From the NCBI GenBank assembly GCA_021809495.1, contig JAKAZI010000004.1:1-61743 (forward strand): a DNA stretch of 61,743 bases. The letters run 5' to 3'. This DNA is from Actinomycetes bacterium. Lineage in GTDB: Bacteria; Actinomycetota; Acidimicrobiia; Acidimicrobiales; RAAP-2. Shown in pieces: positions 36,969 to 44,871 of this stretch. Position 1 is the stretch's first letter. The number at the start of each line of letters is the position of its first letter. Both the position numbers and the translations under genes were made by a program. The notes under the pieces were generated by a model. That model made no database searches. It had not been told where the DNA came from and saw nothing but the letters and a program-made list of their open reading frames with translations.

Positions 36969-38242
36969 TCGCCCCCGAGTCGCTCCCGCGGGTGTTGCAC
37001 GGCGCCACGGGCCGTCCCCTCACCCTGGCCCAGCACGAGGAGGCCTTCGGCCCGATGCCCACGGCGACGCCGTCGCTGGACCTGCTCGAGTCATCGGGAC
37101 TGACCGGTCGCGGTGGCGCCGCCTTCCCCACGGCGCGCAAGGCCCGTCTCATCGGCGAGCAGCGGGGCCACAACAAGTTCGTGGTCGTCAACGCCATGGA
37201 GGGTGAACCCGCCGCCCACAAGGACCGCACGCTGATCAGCGCCAACCCGCACCTGGTCCTGGACGGCGCACAGTATCTGGCGCGCGTCGTCGGCGCCCGC
37301 CACGTCGCGGTGTGCGTGTCTCGTGACGACCCGATCATGGTCAACCACCTCCAGCGCGCCGTTCACGAACGCGACCGGCACGCCACGCGCGCGGTCAGCT
37401 TCGAACTGCACACCCCGCCGTGGCGCTACGTCGCCGGGGAGGAGTCGGCGCTCGTGCACTGGCTCGACGACAACGAGTCACTCCCCCAGTACCGGCCCCG
37501 GCGACCCCACGTGCTGCGCATCGGGCACGCGCCCGTGCTCGTTGACAACGCCGAGACGTGCGCCCACGTCGGCCTGATCGCACGCTACGGCGCCGACTGG
37601 TTCCGGCGTCTCGGCACGCCGACGAGTCCCGGCAGCACCCTGGTGTCGGTGAGCGGTGCGGTCGCACGACCGACCGTGCTCGAGGTCCCCCTCGGGGTGC
37701 CGGTGCGCGCAATTCTCGAACGGGCCGGCGCCGACCCCGACCCGCAGGCCCTGTTGATGGGCGGCTACGGCGGCGCGTGGCTCGACGCGCGCCACCTCGA
37801 CGTCGCCTACGCCAACGACGCGCTCGCCCCCCTCGGGTCCTCGGTCGGTGCCGGGATCATCATCGTGCTGCCCCGTTCGGGGTGCGGCCTCATCGAAACC
37901 CAGCGCATCGCACGGTGGATGGCCAACGAGAGCGCTCGCCAGTGCGGCCCGTGCGCCTTCGGCCTCCCCGCAATCGCCGACGACCTCGCGCGGCTCACCG
38001 TGGACACCCCGGGCGCCGGCGCCGCCTACGACCGCCTGGTGGACCGCTGCGGGGCGATCGAGGGTCGAGGCGCCTGTCGGCACCCCGACGGCGTGGTTCG
38101 ACTGGTGCGTTCGGCGCTTCAGGTCTTCTCCGCCCACGTCGAGGATCACGTTCGTGGGCGAGCCTGCGCCGCGAGTCGATCGAACCACCACTACAGCGCC
38201 GTGCCAACCCTCGAGCGCGAAGAGGAGCTCGTATGGGAGTGA
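36965..38242 (+). CDS. NuoF-like NADH:acceptor oxidoreductase subunit (SLBB/FMN)
   Basis: A 425-residue homologue of the NADH-binding subunit of complex I and of RnfC-like proteins. It has the FMN/NADH glycine-rich segment GLTGRGGAAFPTARKARL (about residue 43), NAMEGEPAAHKDRTL, the AGEESALVHWL region, an SLBB-like domain, and a C-terminal Fe-S motif ESARQCGPCAFGLP plus a distal Cys in GRGACRHPDG. Complex I NuoF has E-S-C-G-x-C-x-P-C; here the first Cys is Ala, leaving three. It probably passes electrons from NAD(P)H to the neighbouring ferredoxin and the haem protein. Confidence 0.85.
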   Translation: MIAPESLPRVLHGATGRPLTLAQHEEAFGPMPTATPSLDLLESSGLTGRGGAAFPTARKARLIGEQRGHNKFVVVNAMEGEPAAHKDRTLISANPHLVLDGAQYLARVVGARHVAVCVSRDDPIMVNHLQRAVHERDRHATRAVSFELHTPPWRYVAGEESALVHWLDDNESLPQYRPRRPHVLRIGHAPVLVDNAETCAHVGLIARYGADWFRRLGTPTSPGSTLVSVSGAVARPTVLEVPLGVPVRAILERAGADPDPQALLMGGYGGAWLDARHLDVAYANDALAPLGSSVGAGIIIVLPRSGCGLIETQRIARWMANESARQCGPCAFGLPAIADDLARLTVDTPGAGAAYDRLVDRCGAIEGRGACRHPDGVVRLVRSALQVFSAHVEDHVRGRACAASRSNHHYSAVPTLEREEELVWE

Positions 38243-38475
38243 GACGACGCGCCGGCGGATTCGTCCTGCTCGTCAACCCGATCCTCTGCGACGGGTTCGG
38301 TCACTGCGCCGAATTGGCGCCGGACCTGGTCCACGTCGACGAGTGGGGCTACCCCGTCATCGTCACCGAGCCCGTTCCCCTGGCCAATCTGGCCGCGCTG
38401 GAGTCGGCTCGCTACGCGGTGCGCGGCTGTCCTCGCCAGGCACTTCGCATCGAACGGGTGAGCGACGCGCACTGA
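38233..38475 (+). CDS. Small ferredoxin, probably [3Fe-4S]
   Basis: An 80-residue ferredoxin starting at ATG 38233 with Shine-Dalgarno AGGAG 5 nt upstream, overlapping the NuoF-like gene by 10 bp in another frame. It has three cluster Cys: C-x5-C in LCDGFGHCAELAPD, and a distal Cys-Pro in RGCPRQAL. The missing fourth Cys points to a [3Fe-4S] cluster, as in cytochrome P450-type ferredoxins. It is the last gene of the redox module and is the likely soluble electron carrier. Confidence 0.88.
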   Translation: MGVRRRAGGFVLLVNPILCDGFGHCAELAPDLVHVDEWGYPVIVTEPVPLANLAALESARYAVRGCPRQALRIERVSDAH

Positions 38476-38520
38476 GCGCGTGGAACGGGTACCGCCAGAC
38501 CTAGTAGTGTTCTACGAGCC

Positions 38521-38622
38521 ATGGGATCTCTGATTAAGAAGCGCCGCAAGCGCATGCGCAAGAAGAAGCACAAGAAGATGCTGAAGCGGACACGCTTCCA
38601 GCGCCGCGCGGCGGGTAAGTGA
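38521..38622 (+). CDS. Small ribosomal protein bS22 (AURKAIP1/COX24-like)
   Basis: A 33-residue, extremely basic protein starting MGSLIKKRRKRMRKKKHKK and ending RRAAGK. It matches the AURKAIP1/COX24 family of tiny actinobacterial proteins seen in mycobacterial 30S structures as bS22. No other function fits this composition. It lacks a Shine-Dalgarno; TAGTGT at 38505-38510 gives a very short leader. Its end lies 5 nt from the convergent ispE stop. Confidence 0.88.
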   Translation: MGSLIKKRRKRMRKKKHKKMLKRTRFQRRAAGK

Positions 38623-38627
38623 TCTAG

Positions 38628-39374
38628 TTACGCGCCCGCGGGCGTCGTGGTGGTCGTAAGAACGCGCAGTCGCATCGCGGGACCGTTCACGTCCAGGGGC
38701 TCGCTGAGCACTCCCTCGACGAACATGGTGGAGCCCGATCCGGCGAGGCGCACGTCGCCCAGTCGCGCCCGCAGCCAGTCGAGCACGACGCCGAGGCGCG
38801 GCTCGACCCGCCGGGCCGGCTCTTCGAGGTGGTTGGTGCCCGAGGGGCGCCAGCCCGATTCGCGCAGCTCGTCGTAGGCGCGATAGCACGCTGGCGTCGA
38901 CACCCCAAACTCCGGGATGAAGAGGGTCACCGTGCGTTCTTCGAACGTGAGCGGGCTCACCCGCTCACCGACGCCCTCGACCAGCGCTCGACCGCCCACC
39001 TGACAGAACGGCACGTCACCGCCCAGGGTCAGCGCGCGCGCGGTGTCGACCCCGCCGGCCCAGCGCAGGACGGCCGCGGCGTCGGCGCTGCCCCCGCCGA
39101 GCCCGCCACCCGCGGGTATCGACTTGTCGATCAACACCCCCGCGCGGCGTCCCACGAGCGCGAGCGCGCGCGCGACGAGGTTGTCGCCCCCCTCGGGCAC
39201 CGGGCGCTCGAAGGGGTTGCGAACGCGCACGTAGTCGCCCGACTCGTCGAGCGTGAGTTCGTCGGCGAGCGCGAGGGTCGTCATCTCGCTTCGCAGTTCG
39301 TGGTAGCCGTCGGGGCGGCGCCCCGTGACCTCCAGGAACCAGGTGAGCTTCGCCGGGGCGCTCAGGACGATCAT
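38628..39374 (-). CDS. ispE: 4-diphosphocytidyl-2-C-methyl-D-erythritol kinase
   Basis: A 248-residue GHMP kinase of the MEP isoprenoid pathway. Start with SAPAKLTWFLEVTGRRPDGYHEL; ATP-binding motif IPAGGGLGGGSADAAA; C-terminal LAGSGSTMFV. Slightly short for the family (usually 280-300) but all motifs are present. ATG overlaps the rsmA stop. Confidence 0.95.
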   Translation of the reverse strand: MIVLSAPAKLTWFLEVTGRRPDGYHELRSEMTTLALADELTLDESGDYVRVRNPFERPVPEGGDNLVARALALVGRRAGVLIDKSIPAGGGLGGGSADAAAVLRWAGGVDTARALTLGGDVPFCQVGGRALVEGVGERVSPLTFEERTVTLFIPEFGVSTPACYRAYDELRESGWRPSGTNHLEEPARRVEPRLGVVLDWLRARLGDVRLAGSGSTMFVEGVLSEPLDVNGPAMRLRVLTTTTTPAGA

Positions 39375-40186
39375 CGCGACGCCGCCAAGCGCGCGAACTC
39401 CTCCAGGGTCAACTCCTCGGGCCGGCGCGTCGCCTCGACCTGCGCGCGTTCAAAGACGCCCTCGGTCGTCCAGTCGGCGAGCGAACGGCGCAGCATCTTT
39501 CGCCGTTGACCAAAGGCGGTGCGGATCACCGCGAAGAGCTCGGCTTCGCCGACCACGCCCGGGTCGACGCGCACGGCGTCGCGGCGCACGACCGCGACGA
39601 GCGCCGACTCCACCTTCGGGCGCGGCACGAAGACGTTGGGGCTCACGCGTCCCACGACGGTGGCGTCGGCGAAGTACTGGACGCGCAGCGACACCGCGCC
39701 GTAGGCCTCGTCACCGGCCGAGGCGGCCAGTCGCTCGCCGACCTCGCGCTGGACCATGACGAGCATCCGCTTGACCACGGGCTGGGACTCGAGGATCCGA
39801 AGTACGAGCGGCGTCGCCACGTTGTAGGGCAGGTTGGCGACCACGACGGCCGAGCGGCCCGCGGTGATCGCCGCGAAGTCCGCCTGGAGGGCGTCGACGT
39901 GGTGCACCACGACGTCGTGGCCCTCGACGACCGATCGAAGCGGCTCGATCAGGTAGCGGTCCACCTCGATCGCTATCACCTCGGCGCCCGTCTCGACCAG
40001 GGCGAGGGTCAGCGAGCCCAGGCCCGCGCCGATCTCGACGACGAGGTCCCCGGGGCCGACGTCGGCCAGACGGGCGATGCGTCGAACGGTGTTGGCGTCA
40101 GCGACGAAGTTCTGACCCAGCGCGCGTGACGGGGACAGGCCGTGTTCGGCGAGCAGCGCCTGGATCGTCGTGCGTGAGTGGGTCAC
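39371..40186 (-). CDS. rsmA: 16S rRNA (adenine1518/1519-N6)-dimethyltransferase
   Basis: About 271 residues from GTG 40186, which overlaps the upstream stop (GTGA). Motifs: LGQNFVADANTVRRI, SAM-binding VEIGAGLGSLTLAL, the acidic ribose site EVDRYLIEPL, catalytic NLPYNVATPL, and the C-terminal helical domain RRKMLRRSL. It dimethylates two adjacent adenines near the 3' end of 16S rRNA in late 30S assembly. Confidence 0.96.
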   Translation of the reverse strand: MTHSRTTIQALLAEHGLSPSRALGQNFVADANTVRRIARLADVGPGDLVVEIGAGLGSLTLALVETGAEVIAIEVDRYLIEPLRSVVEGHDVVVHHVDALQADFAAITAGRSAVVVANLPYNVATPLVLRILESQPVVKRMLVMVQREVGERLAASAGDEAYGAVSLRVQYFADATVVGRVSPNVFVPRPKVESALVAVVRRDAVRVDPGVVGEAELFAVIRTAFGQRRKMLRRSLADWTTEGVFERAQVEATRRPEELTLEEFARLAASR

Positions 40187-41484
40187 CAGGAGACTTTGAC
40201 ACGCACGACGCCCCGCCAGAGCGGGGTTAGCTCGGCGAACTGCACACTCGAGAGGTCGACGACCCGTCCGGGCGAGTAGTCCTGGCGATCGGTCACGAGA
40301 CACGAGATGGTCCGACCCGTCGCGAGGTCCTCCACGGTGATGCGGGTGCCGCGCGGCAGGTACCACGTCGCGCACTGGCCGGGGATGTACGCGTACCACG
40401 TCGCCACCCCGATGCGCGTGCGCGCCGGCGCGGGCCGTACGGTCGTGGTCGGCGTGGGTCGGGTCGTCGTCGTGGTCGTGGTCGAGGACCCCGGCGTCGT
40501 CGTGGTCGTGGACCCACCCGTCGGGATCGAAGTGGTGGTCGTGGTGGTCGGCGGCGGCGTCGTTCGCTTCGTGTCCAGGACGACCACGCTGTCGCGGTGC
40601 ACGACGGTCCCCGGGAGCGGGCTCTGCGCCACGACCGCGGTCCAGGTACCGTCGGTGCTACCGGGACCCTGGGGATGCGCTCGCAGACCCGAACGCGCAA
40701 GGAGCGCCAGCGCCGCCGCACGGGTGCGTCCGACGAGTGCGGGAACCCTCGTCAGCGCGGGGTGGGGTTGGGTCGTGGTCGTGGTCGTCGTGACCTCGCG
40801 CGCCACGCGCAGTGCGACCGTCGAGTGCCACGCGACGCGGGATCCGGGCGCTGGACTCTGGCCGATGACGACGTTCCAGTTGCTCGGACCCGACACGGTG
40901 AAGTACAGCCCGGCCTTCGCCATCGCCGTGAAGGCGGCGCCGCGGGCGTGGCGCACGACGTCGGGCATGACCGTGGTGCCAGAGGGCGACGTCGTCGCCA
41001 CCCGAGCCGTGACGACCACGACCGACGAGTGCACGGGGATCGAGGTGCCGGGTCGGGGACGCTGGGCGATCACGATGGTCCAGTTGGCCGGGCCGTGCGT
41101 GGTGAAGTAGAGCCCCGCGTGGGACATCGCCGCGAAGACCTCGCTTCGCGTGCGATAGAGCACGTCGGGCATGATCGTGTTGCCCGACTGGGGTGCGCTG
41201 GCCACGGTGGTGGCGAGCACGACGGTGGAGTGCCAGGGCACTACGGTCCCCGGCGCCGGATTCTCGGCGACGACCTCGTTCCAGTTGGACGGACCGTTGA
41301 CCCGGAAGTAGAGCCCGACCCGCGACATCGCGGCGAACGTGGTCACGCGATCGAAGTGGATCACGTTGGGCATGCGAACGGGCGCGTGACTAGTACCCGC
41401 CCCGGCGACCGGAAGCGCGTACAGGACCGGCAGCTGGCCTAGTAGGCCGACCACGGTCATCAGCAACGCCGAGCGCAGACGCAC
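40183..41484 (-). CDS. Exported PASTA-repeat protein with RlpA-like double-psi barrel domain
   Basis: A 433-residue protein. N-terminal signal (about residues 5-28), then four PASTA-like repeats: three near-identical copies (each with MPDV/MPNV, FxAMxxAGLYF, GPxNWxxVxAxxPxPG) and a diverged fourth (RVPALVGRTRAAALALLARSG), a long Thr/Pro-rich linker, and a C-terminal RlpA-like double-psi beta-barrel (ATWYAYIPGQCATWYLP, GRVVDLSSVQFAELT). PASTA repeats bind peptidoglycan; RlpA domains can be lytic transglycosylases. It sits between tatD and rsmA, where other actinobacteria encode rpfB. GTG start; no strong Shine-Dalgarno. Confidence 0.82.
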   Translation of the reverse strand: MRLRSALLMTVVGLLGQLPVLYALPVAGAGTSHAPVRMPNVIHFDRVTTFAAMSRVGLYFRVNGPSNWNEVVAENPAPGTVVPWHSTVVLATTVASAPQSGNTIMPDVLYRTRSEVFAAMSHAGLYFTTHGPANWTIVIAQRPRPGTSIPVHSSVVVVTARVATTSPSGTTVMPDVVRHARGAAFTAMAKAGLYFTVSGPSNWNVVIGQSPAPGSRVAWHSTVALRVAREVTTTTTTTQPHPALTRVPALVGRTRAAALALLARSGLRAHPQGPGSTDGTWTAVVAQSPLPGTVVHRDSVVVLDTKRTTPPPTTTTTTSIPTGGSTTTTTPGSSTTTTTTTRPTPTTTVRPAPARTRIGVATWYAYIPGQCATWYLPRGTRITVEDLATGRTISCLVTDRQDYSPGRVVDLSSVQFAELTPLWRGVVRVKVSW

Positions 41485-41552
41485 CCGACGATTCGATGTC
41501 CTCAGTTGTTCACCCTCCGCCAGGACTACGGGCCGTCGATGCGCCCCACCTA

Positions 41553-41581
41553 ACGCTAGGCAAGCGGGGCCCGAAAGGCAA
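41553..41581 (-). promoter_or_regulatory. Promoter of the PASTA-RlpA gene
   Basis: TTGCCT (-35, 41576-41581) and TAGCGT (-10, 41553-41558) are separated by 17 nt, the best two-element promoter in the window. It would give a leader of about 60 nt. Confidence 0.55.
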
Positions 41582-41596
41582 ACCGATTCGACCCCG

Positions 41597-41625
41597 TAAT
41601 CCTATGCCCTGATCAGCCAGGATTA
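41597..41625 (-). repeat. Inverted repeat (7-nt arms) after tatD
   Basis: Perfect arms TAATCCT/AGGATTA (41597-41603 and 41619-41625) separated by 15 nt that contain TGATCA. It includes the tatD stop codon and lies 16 nt upstream of the -35 of the PASTA-RlpA promoter. No U tract follows, so an operator is as likely as a terminator. Confidence 0.45.
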
Positions 41626-42411
41626 ATTGGCGGGGAGACGAAAGAGCCGGGCCGTGTTCGCCGACGTCTGGCGACGAAAGAGTGAACTTTCTTCACCCCG
41701 CAGCGCGGCGACGTACTCGCCCACGACCGCGACGAGGGCCGGCTCGTTGGGCCGACCCCGGTGCGGCACGGGGGCGAGGAAGGGGCTATCGGTCTCGACG
41801 TGCAGGCGCTCCAGGGGGATCGTGCGTACCGCCTCGCGCAGGCCTTCGGCGTTCTTGAACGTCACCACCCCGGCGACGGAGATGTCACAACCGAGCTCGA
41901 GACAGCCCGCGGCGTCGTCGGTGGTCCCCGTGAAGCAGTGGATCACCGTGCGAGCCGGCACGCCCTCGCGCGCCAATATCTCGAACAGGTCGTCGAACGC
42001 GTCGCGGGCGTGGATGACGAGCGCGAGATCGAGCTCGTGGGCCAGGGCGATCTGCTCACTAAAGGTCCGGCGCTGGTCACTACGCGGGGCGTGCTCGTAG
42101 TAGTAGTCGAGGCCCGTCTCGCCGATGCCCACGAGTTTCGGGTGGCCCGAACGCGCGAGCGCCGCAACCGCCGCGAGGTCCTGGGTCGAATCGTGGGGGT
42201 GCAGTCCGACAACGGCGTAGACCTCCACGGGGACGTCCAGGGCGGTCATGGCCAGGGCTTCGGCCGAGTTCGCGGCGTCGGTGCCGATCACCACGACCCG
42301 GTTCACGCCACTCGCGCTCGCGCGCTCCAGGGTCGCGCGAACCGCCATCTCGCCCCCGTCGCCCATGAACTGGTCTTGGAGGTGGCAGTGCGCGTCGGTC
42401 CAGAACGTCAT
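41623..42411 (-). CDS. tatD: TatD-family metal-dependent hydrolase (DNase)
   Basis: A 262-residue TIM-barrel hydrolase. Metal ligands: DAHCHL at the start, the Glu in VGIGETGLDYYY, later His residues (VIHARDAFDD, VIHCFTG) and Asp in VETDSPFLAP. The family has 3'-5' exonuclease activity on DNA. ATG 42411 overlaps the metG stop (ATGA), a conserved metG-tatD pairing. Confidence 0.93.
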   Translation of the reverse strand: MTFWTDAHCHLQDQFMGDGGEMAVRATLERASASGVNRVVVIGTDAANSAEALAMTALDVPVEVYAVVGLHPHDSTQDLAAVAALARSGHPKLVGIGETGLDYYYEHAPRSDQRRTFSEQIALAHELDLALVIHARDAFDDLFEILAREGVPARTVIHCFTGTTDDAAGCLELGCDISVAGVVTFKNAEGLREAVRTIPLERLHVETDSPFLAPVPHRGRPNEPALVAVVGEYVAALRGEESSLFRRQTSANTARLFRLPAN

Positions 42412-43940
42412 CGCGATTCGTTGATCCGCGGAAAGAGCGGCACGCCCTTGTCGATGGCGATTCCCCCGGGGTAGCGACCCCACTGCAGGCTCTCGCGAGC
42501 CGGCTCGTCGGTCGGCGAGCCCACGAGACCCAGACGGCGCCACAGCTCGCGCGCGACGCTCGGCATCGCCGGCGACACGAGGACCGCGACCAATCGGATG
42601 ACTTCGAGCGCGTCGCCGAGCACGCGCTCGACCGGCTCCCCCGGCGCCATCTTCCAGGGCGCGTGACGTTCGAGGTACGCGTTGGTCGCCGCGATGAGTC
42701 CCCAGGTCGCCTCGAGGGCGCCGTGGGGCGCGAACTGCGCCCAGGCGGCTGTCGCAACGGCAATCGACGACTCGGCGGCCTCGCGCAACTCCGAGTCCGG
42801 GTCCGGCGCCGGCGCGACGCCCGCGCACTTGGAACCGACCACCGTCGCGACGCGCGCCACCAAGTTGCCGAGGTTGTTGGCCAGATCGGTGTTGTACCGG
42901 TGGGTGATTCCCTCGTAGGAGAACTCACCGTCGTTGCCGAGGGACGTCTCGCGCAAGAGGTAGTACCGCACGGGGTCGACGCCGAACTCTTCGGTCAGGG
43001 TGACCGGCGCGATGTCGGTGAGCTTGACGGCGCCTTCGGCCGCCATGGTCTTCGAGAGCTTCTGGCCGCCCACCAACAGCCACCCGTGAACCTGGATGTG
43101 GCTGGGCGGCTCCAGGCCCGCCGCCATGCACATGGCGGGCCACCAGACGCAGTGGAACCGGATGATCTCCTTGCCGATCAGGTGATGCGACCACGGCCAC
43201 CACGTCGAGACGCGATCGTCGTCGCGGCCGTAACCGATCGCGGTGAGGTAGTTGATCAGCGCGTCGTACCAGACGTAGAAGACGTGGCGTTCGTCCCAGG
43301 GCACTGGCACGCCCCAGGCGATCGACGTGCGCGTGATCGAGATGTCGCGCAGGCCGCCCTTGATGAAGGAGTAGGCCTCGTTGCGTTTGGTCTCGGGCGT
43401 GACGAACTCGGGGTGCGAGTCGTAGTACTCCACGAGCCGGTCCTCGAAGGCCGAAAGGCGAAAGAACCAGTTCTCCTCTTCCATCTCGGTCAGCGCCCGG
43501 CCGTGGATCGGGCAGTTGCCGTGGTCGCTCGCCTCGAGCGTGTAGTAGTCCTCGCAGCTGACGCAGTACAGGCCCTGGTAGACGCCCTTGTAGATATAGC
43601 CGTTGTCGTAGATGGCCCCGAGGAACTTCTGGACGCTTTCGTAGTGGCGCGGCTCGGTCGTGCGAATGAAGTCGTCGTAGCTGACGTCGAGGGCGTCCCA
43701 AGCCTCTTGGAACCTCGCGGAGGTCCGGTCCGTCCAGGCCTGGGGCGTCATGTCGTGCGCGGCGGCGGCGTCGGCCACCTTCTGGCCGTGCTCGTCGGTT
43801 CCCGTCAAAAAGAGCGTCTCGTCACCGTTCAACCGGTGCCAGCGCGCCAGCGCGTCGGCGTTCAGGGTCGTGTACGCGTGTCCGACGTGTGGGGCGTCGT
43901 TCACGTAGTAAATCGGCGTGGTGATGTAGAAACGACCCAT
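42408..43940 (-). CDS. metG: Methionyl-tRNA synthetase
   Basis: A 510-residue class I synthetase. HIGH-region ATPIYYVNDAPHVGHAYTT-type start, a metal-knuckle region with CVSCEDYYTLEA and CPIHGR, KMSKS-loop variant KLSKT, and an alpha-helical anticodon domain. No C-terminal tRNA-binding (Trbp111) extension, as in other actinobacteria. Leaderless: TACGCT is 6 nt before the ATG. Confidence 0.97.
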   Translation of the reverse strand: MGRFYITTPIYYVNDAPHVGHAYTTLNADALARWHRLNGDETLFLTGTDEHGQKVADAAAAHDMTPQAWTDRTSARFQEAWDALDVSYDDFIRTTEPRHYESVQKFLGAIYDNGYIYKGVYQGLYCVSCEDYYTLEASDHGNCPIHGRALTEMEEENWFFRLSAFEDRLVEYYDSHPEFVTPETKRNEAYSFIKGGLRDISITRTSIAWGVPVPWDERHVFYVWYDALINYLTAIGYGRDDDRVSTWWPWSHHLIGKEIIRFHCVWWPAMCMAAGLEPPSHIQVHGWLLVGGQKLSKTMAAEGAVKLTDIAPVTLTEEFGVDPVRYYLLRETSLGNDGEFSYEGITHRYNTDLANNLGNLVARVATVVGSKCAGVAPAPDPDSELREAAESSIAVATAAWAQFAPHGALEATWGLIAATNAYLERHAPWKMAPGEPVERVLGDALEVIRLVAVLVSPAMPSVARELWRRLGLVGSPTDEPARESLQWGRYPGGIAIDKGVPLFPRINESR

Positions 43941-43946
43941 CCGACC

Positions 43947-43952
43947 AGCGTA
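43947..43952 (-). promoter_or_regulatory. Leaderless -10 (TACGCT) of metG
   Basis: TACGCT lies exactly 6 nt before the metG ATG and no Shine-Dalgarno is seen. Confidence 0.5.
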
Positions 43953-43957
43953 ACGAG

Positions 43958-44818
43958 TCAGGCGCCCCGTTCCGAACGGATCCGGAGCGCCACGTCGTAG
44001 GCGATTCGGTGCGCCACGCGCAACTCCTCGGCGACGGCGCTCACCGCGTCTCGCACGGTCTCACCCGTCGCCAGGCGTCGCTCGAGGGCGTCGCGCACCG
44101 CCTCGTCGGGGGTCGCGACCGGCGCGGCGCCCTCGAGGACGACGACGACCTCGCCGCGCACGTCCCCCTCGGCCCAGTACGTGGCGACTTCGGCGAGAGA
44201 GCCGCGCACGACCTGCTCGTGGAATTTGGTCAGTTCGCGGGCCACGACGACGCGTCGCTCGCCGAACTGATCAGCGAGCTCGCCCAGCGTGGCCACGAGG
44301 CGCTGGGGCGACTCGTAGAAGACGATCGTGCGCGCCTCCGTGGTCCACTGGCTGAATCGGGCCCGGCGCTCCCCGGCGCGGCGCGGCACGAAACCCTCCA
44401 TCACGAAGCGCTCGGTGTCTAAACCGCTGATCGACAGTGCGGCGACCACCGCGCTCGGCCCCGGGGTCGTGCTCACTCGCAGACCCGCCTGCGCGACCGC
44501 GGCGACGACCCGCCGACCGGGGTCGCTGATTCCCGGGGTACCGGCGTCGCTCACGAGCGCGACGACGGCGCCCGCCGACACCCGCTCGACCACCTCGACG
44601 CTCTCGGCCATCTCGTTGTGCTCGCGCAACGAGCGCAGGCGACCCCGCGGGGTGATCCCGCACGCGCTGAAGAGCACCCGCGTACGCCGGGTGTCCTCGC
44701 AGTAGACGATGTCGGCACTCGCCAATACGGACCGAGCCCTCGGGCTCAGGTCTTCGAGATTCCCGATTGGGGTCGCGACGACCACGAATTCACCCTGCCC
44801 GCCCGTTGGTTCTTGCAT
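43958..44818 (-). CDS. rsmI: 16S rRNA (cytidine1402-2'-O)-methyltransferase
   Basis: A 286-residue tetrapyrrole-methylase-fold rRNA methyltransferase. Motifs: VVVATPIGNLEDLSPRA, YCEDTRRTRVL, LVSDAGTPGISDPG, TTPGPSAVVAAL, IVFYESPQRLV. It methylates C1402 in the 30S decoding centre. The ATG is preceded by GGAGG at 7-8 nt, so it is Shine-Dalgarno-led. Confidence 0.96.
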   Translation of the reverse strand: MQEPTGGQGEFVVVATPIGNLEDLSPRARSVLASADIVYCEDTRRTRVLFSACGITPRGRLRSLREHNEMAESVEVVERVSAGAVVALVSDAGTPGISDPGRRVVAAVAQAGLRVSTTPGPSAVVAALSISGLDTERFVMEGFVPRRAGERRARFSQWTTEARTIVFYESPQRLVATLGELADQFGERRVVVARELTKFHEQVVRGSLAEVATYWAEGDVRGEVVVVLEGAAPVATPDEAVRDALERRLATGETVRDAVSAVAEELRVAHRIAYDVALRIRSERGA

Positions 44819-44857
44819 CGATCCGCCTCCGTTTGGCTACCGGGTACCTCGCCGTAC

Positions 44858-44863
44858 TAAGAT
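44858..44863 (+). promoter_or_regulatory. Leaderless -10 (TAAGAT) of bL37 gene
   Basis: TAAGAT ends 8 nt before ATG 44872. No Shine-Dalgarno; this tiny ribosomal protein mRNA would be leaderless or nearly so. Confidence 0.45.
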
Positions 44864-44871
44864 TGTCCCCT

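Noticed and set aside
41485-41622. Possible c-di-AMP (ydaO) riboswitch upstream of the PASTA-RlpA gene, as in front of some rpf genes
   Set aside because: The conserved ydaO strings cannot be found; only a G-rich tract and an inverted repeat are present.
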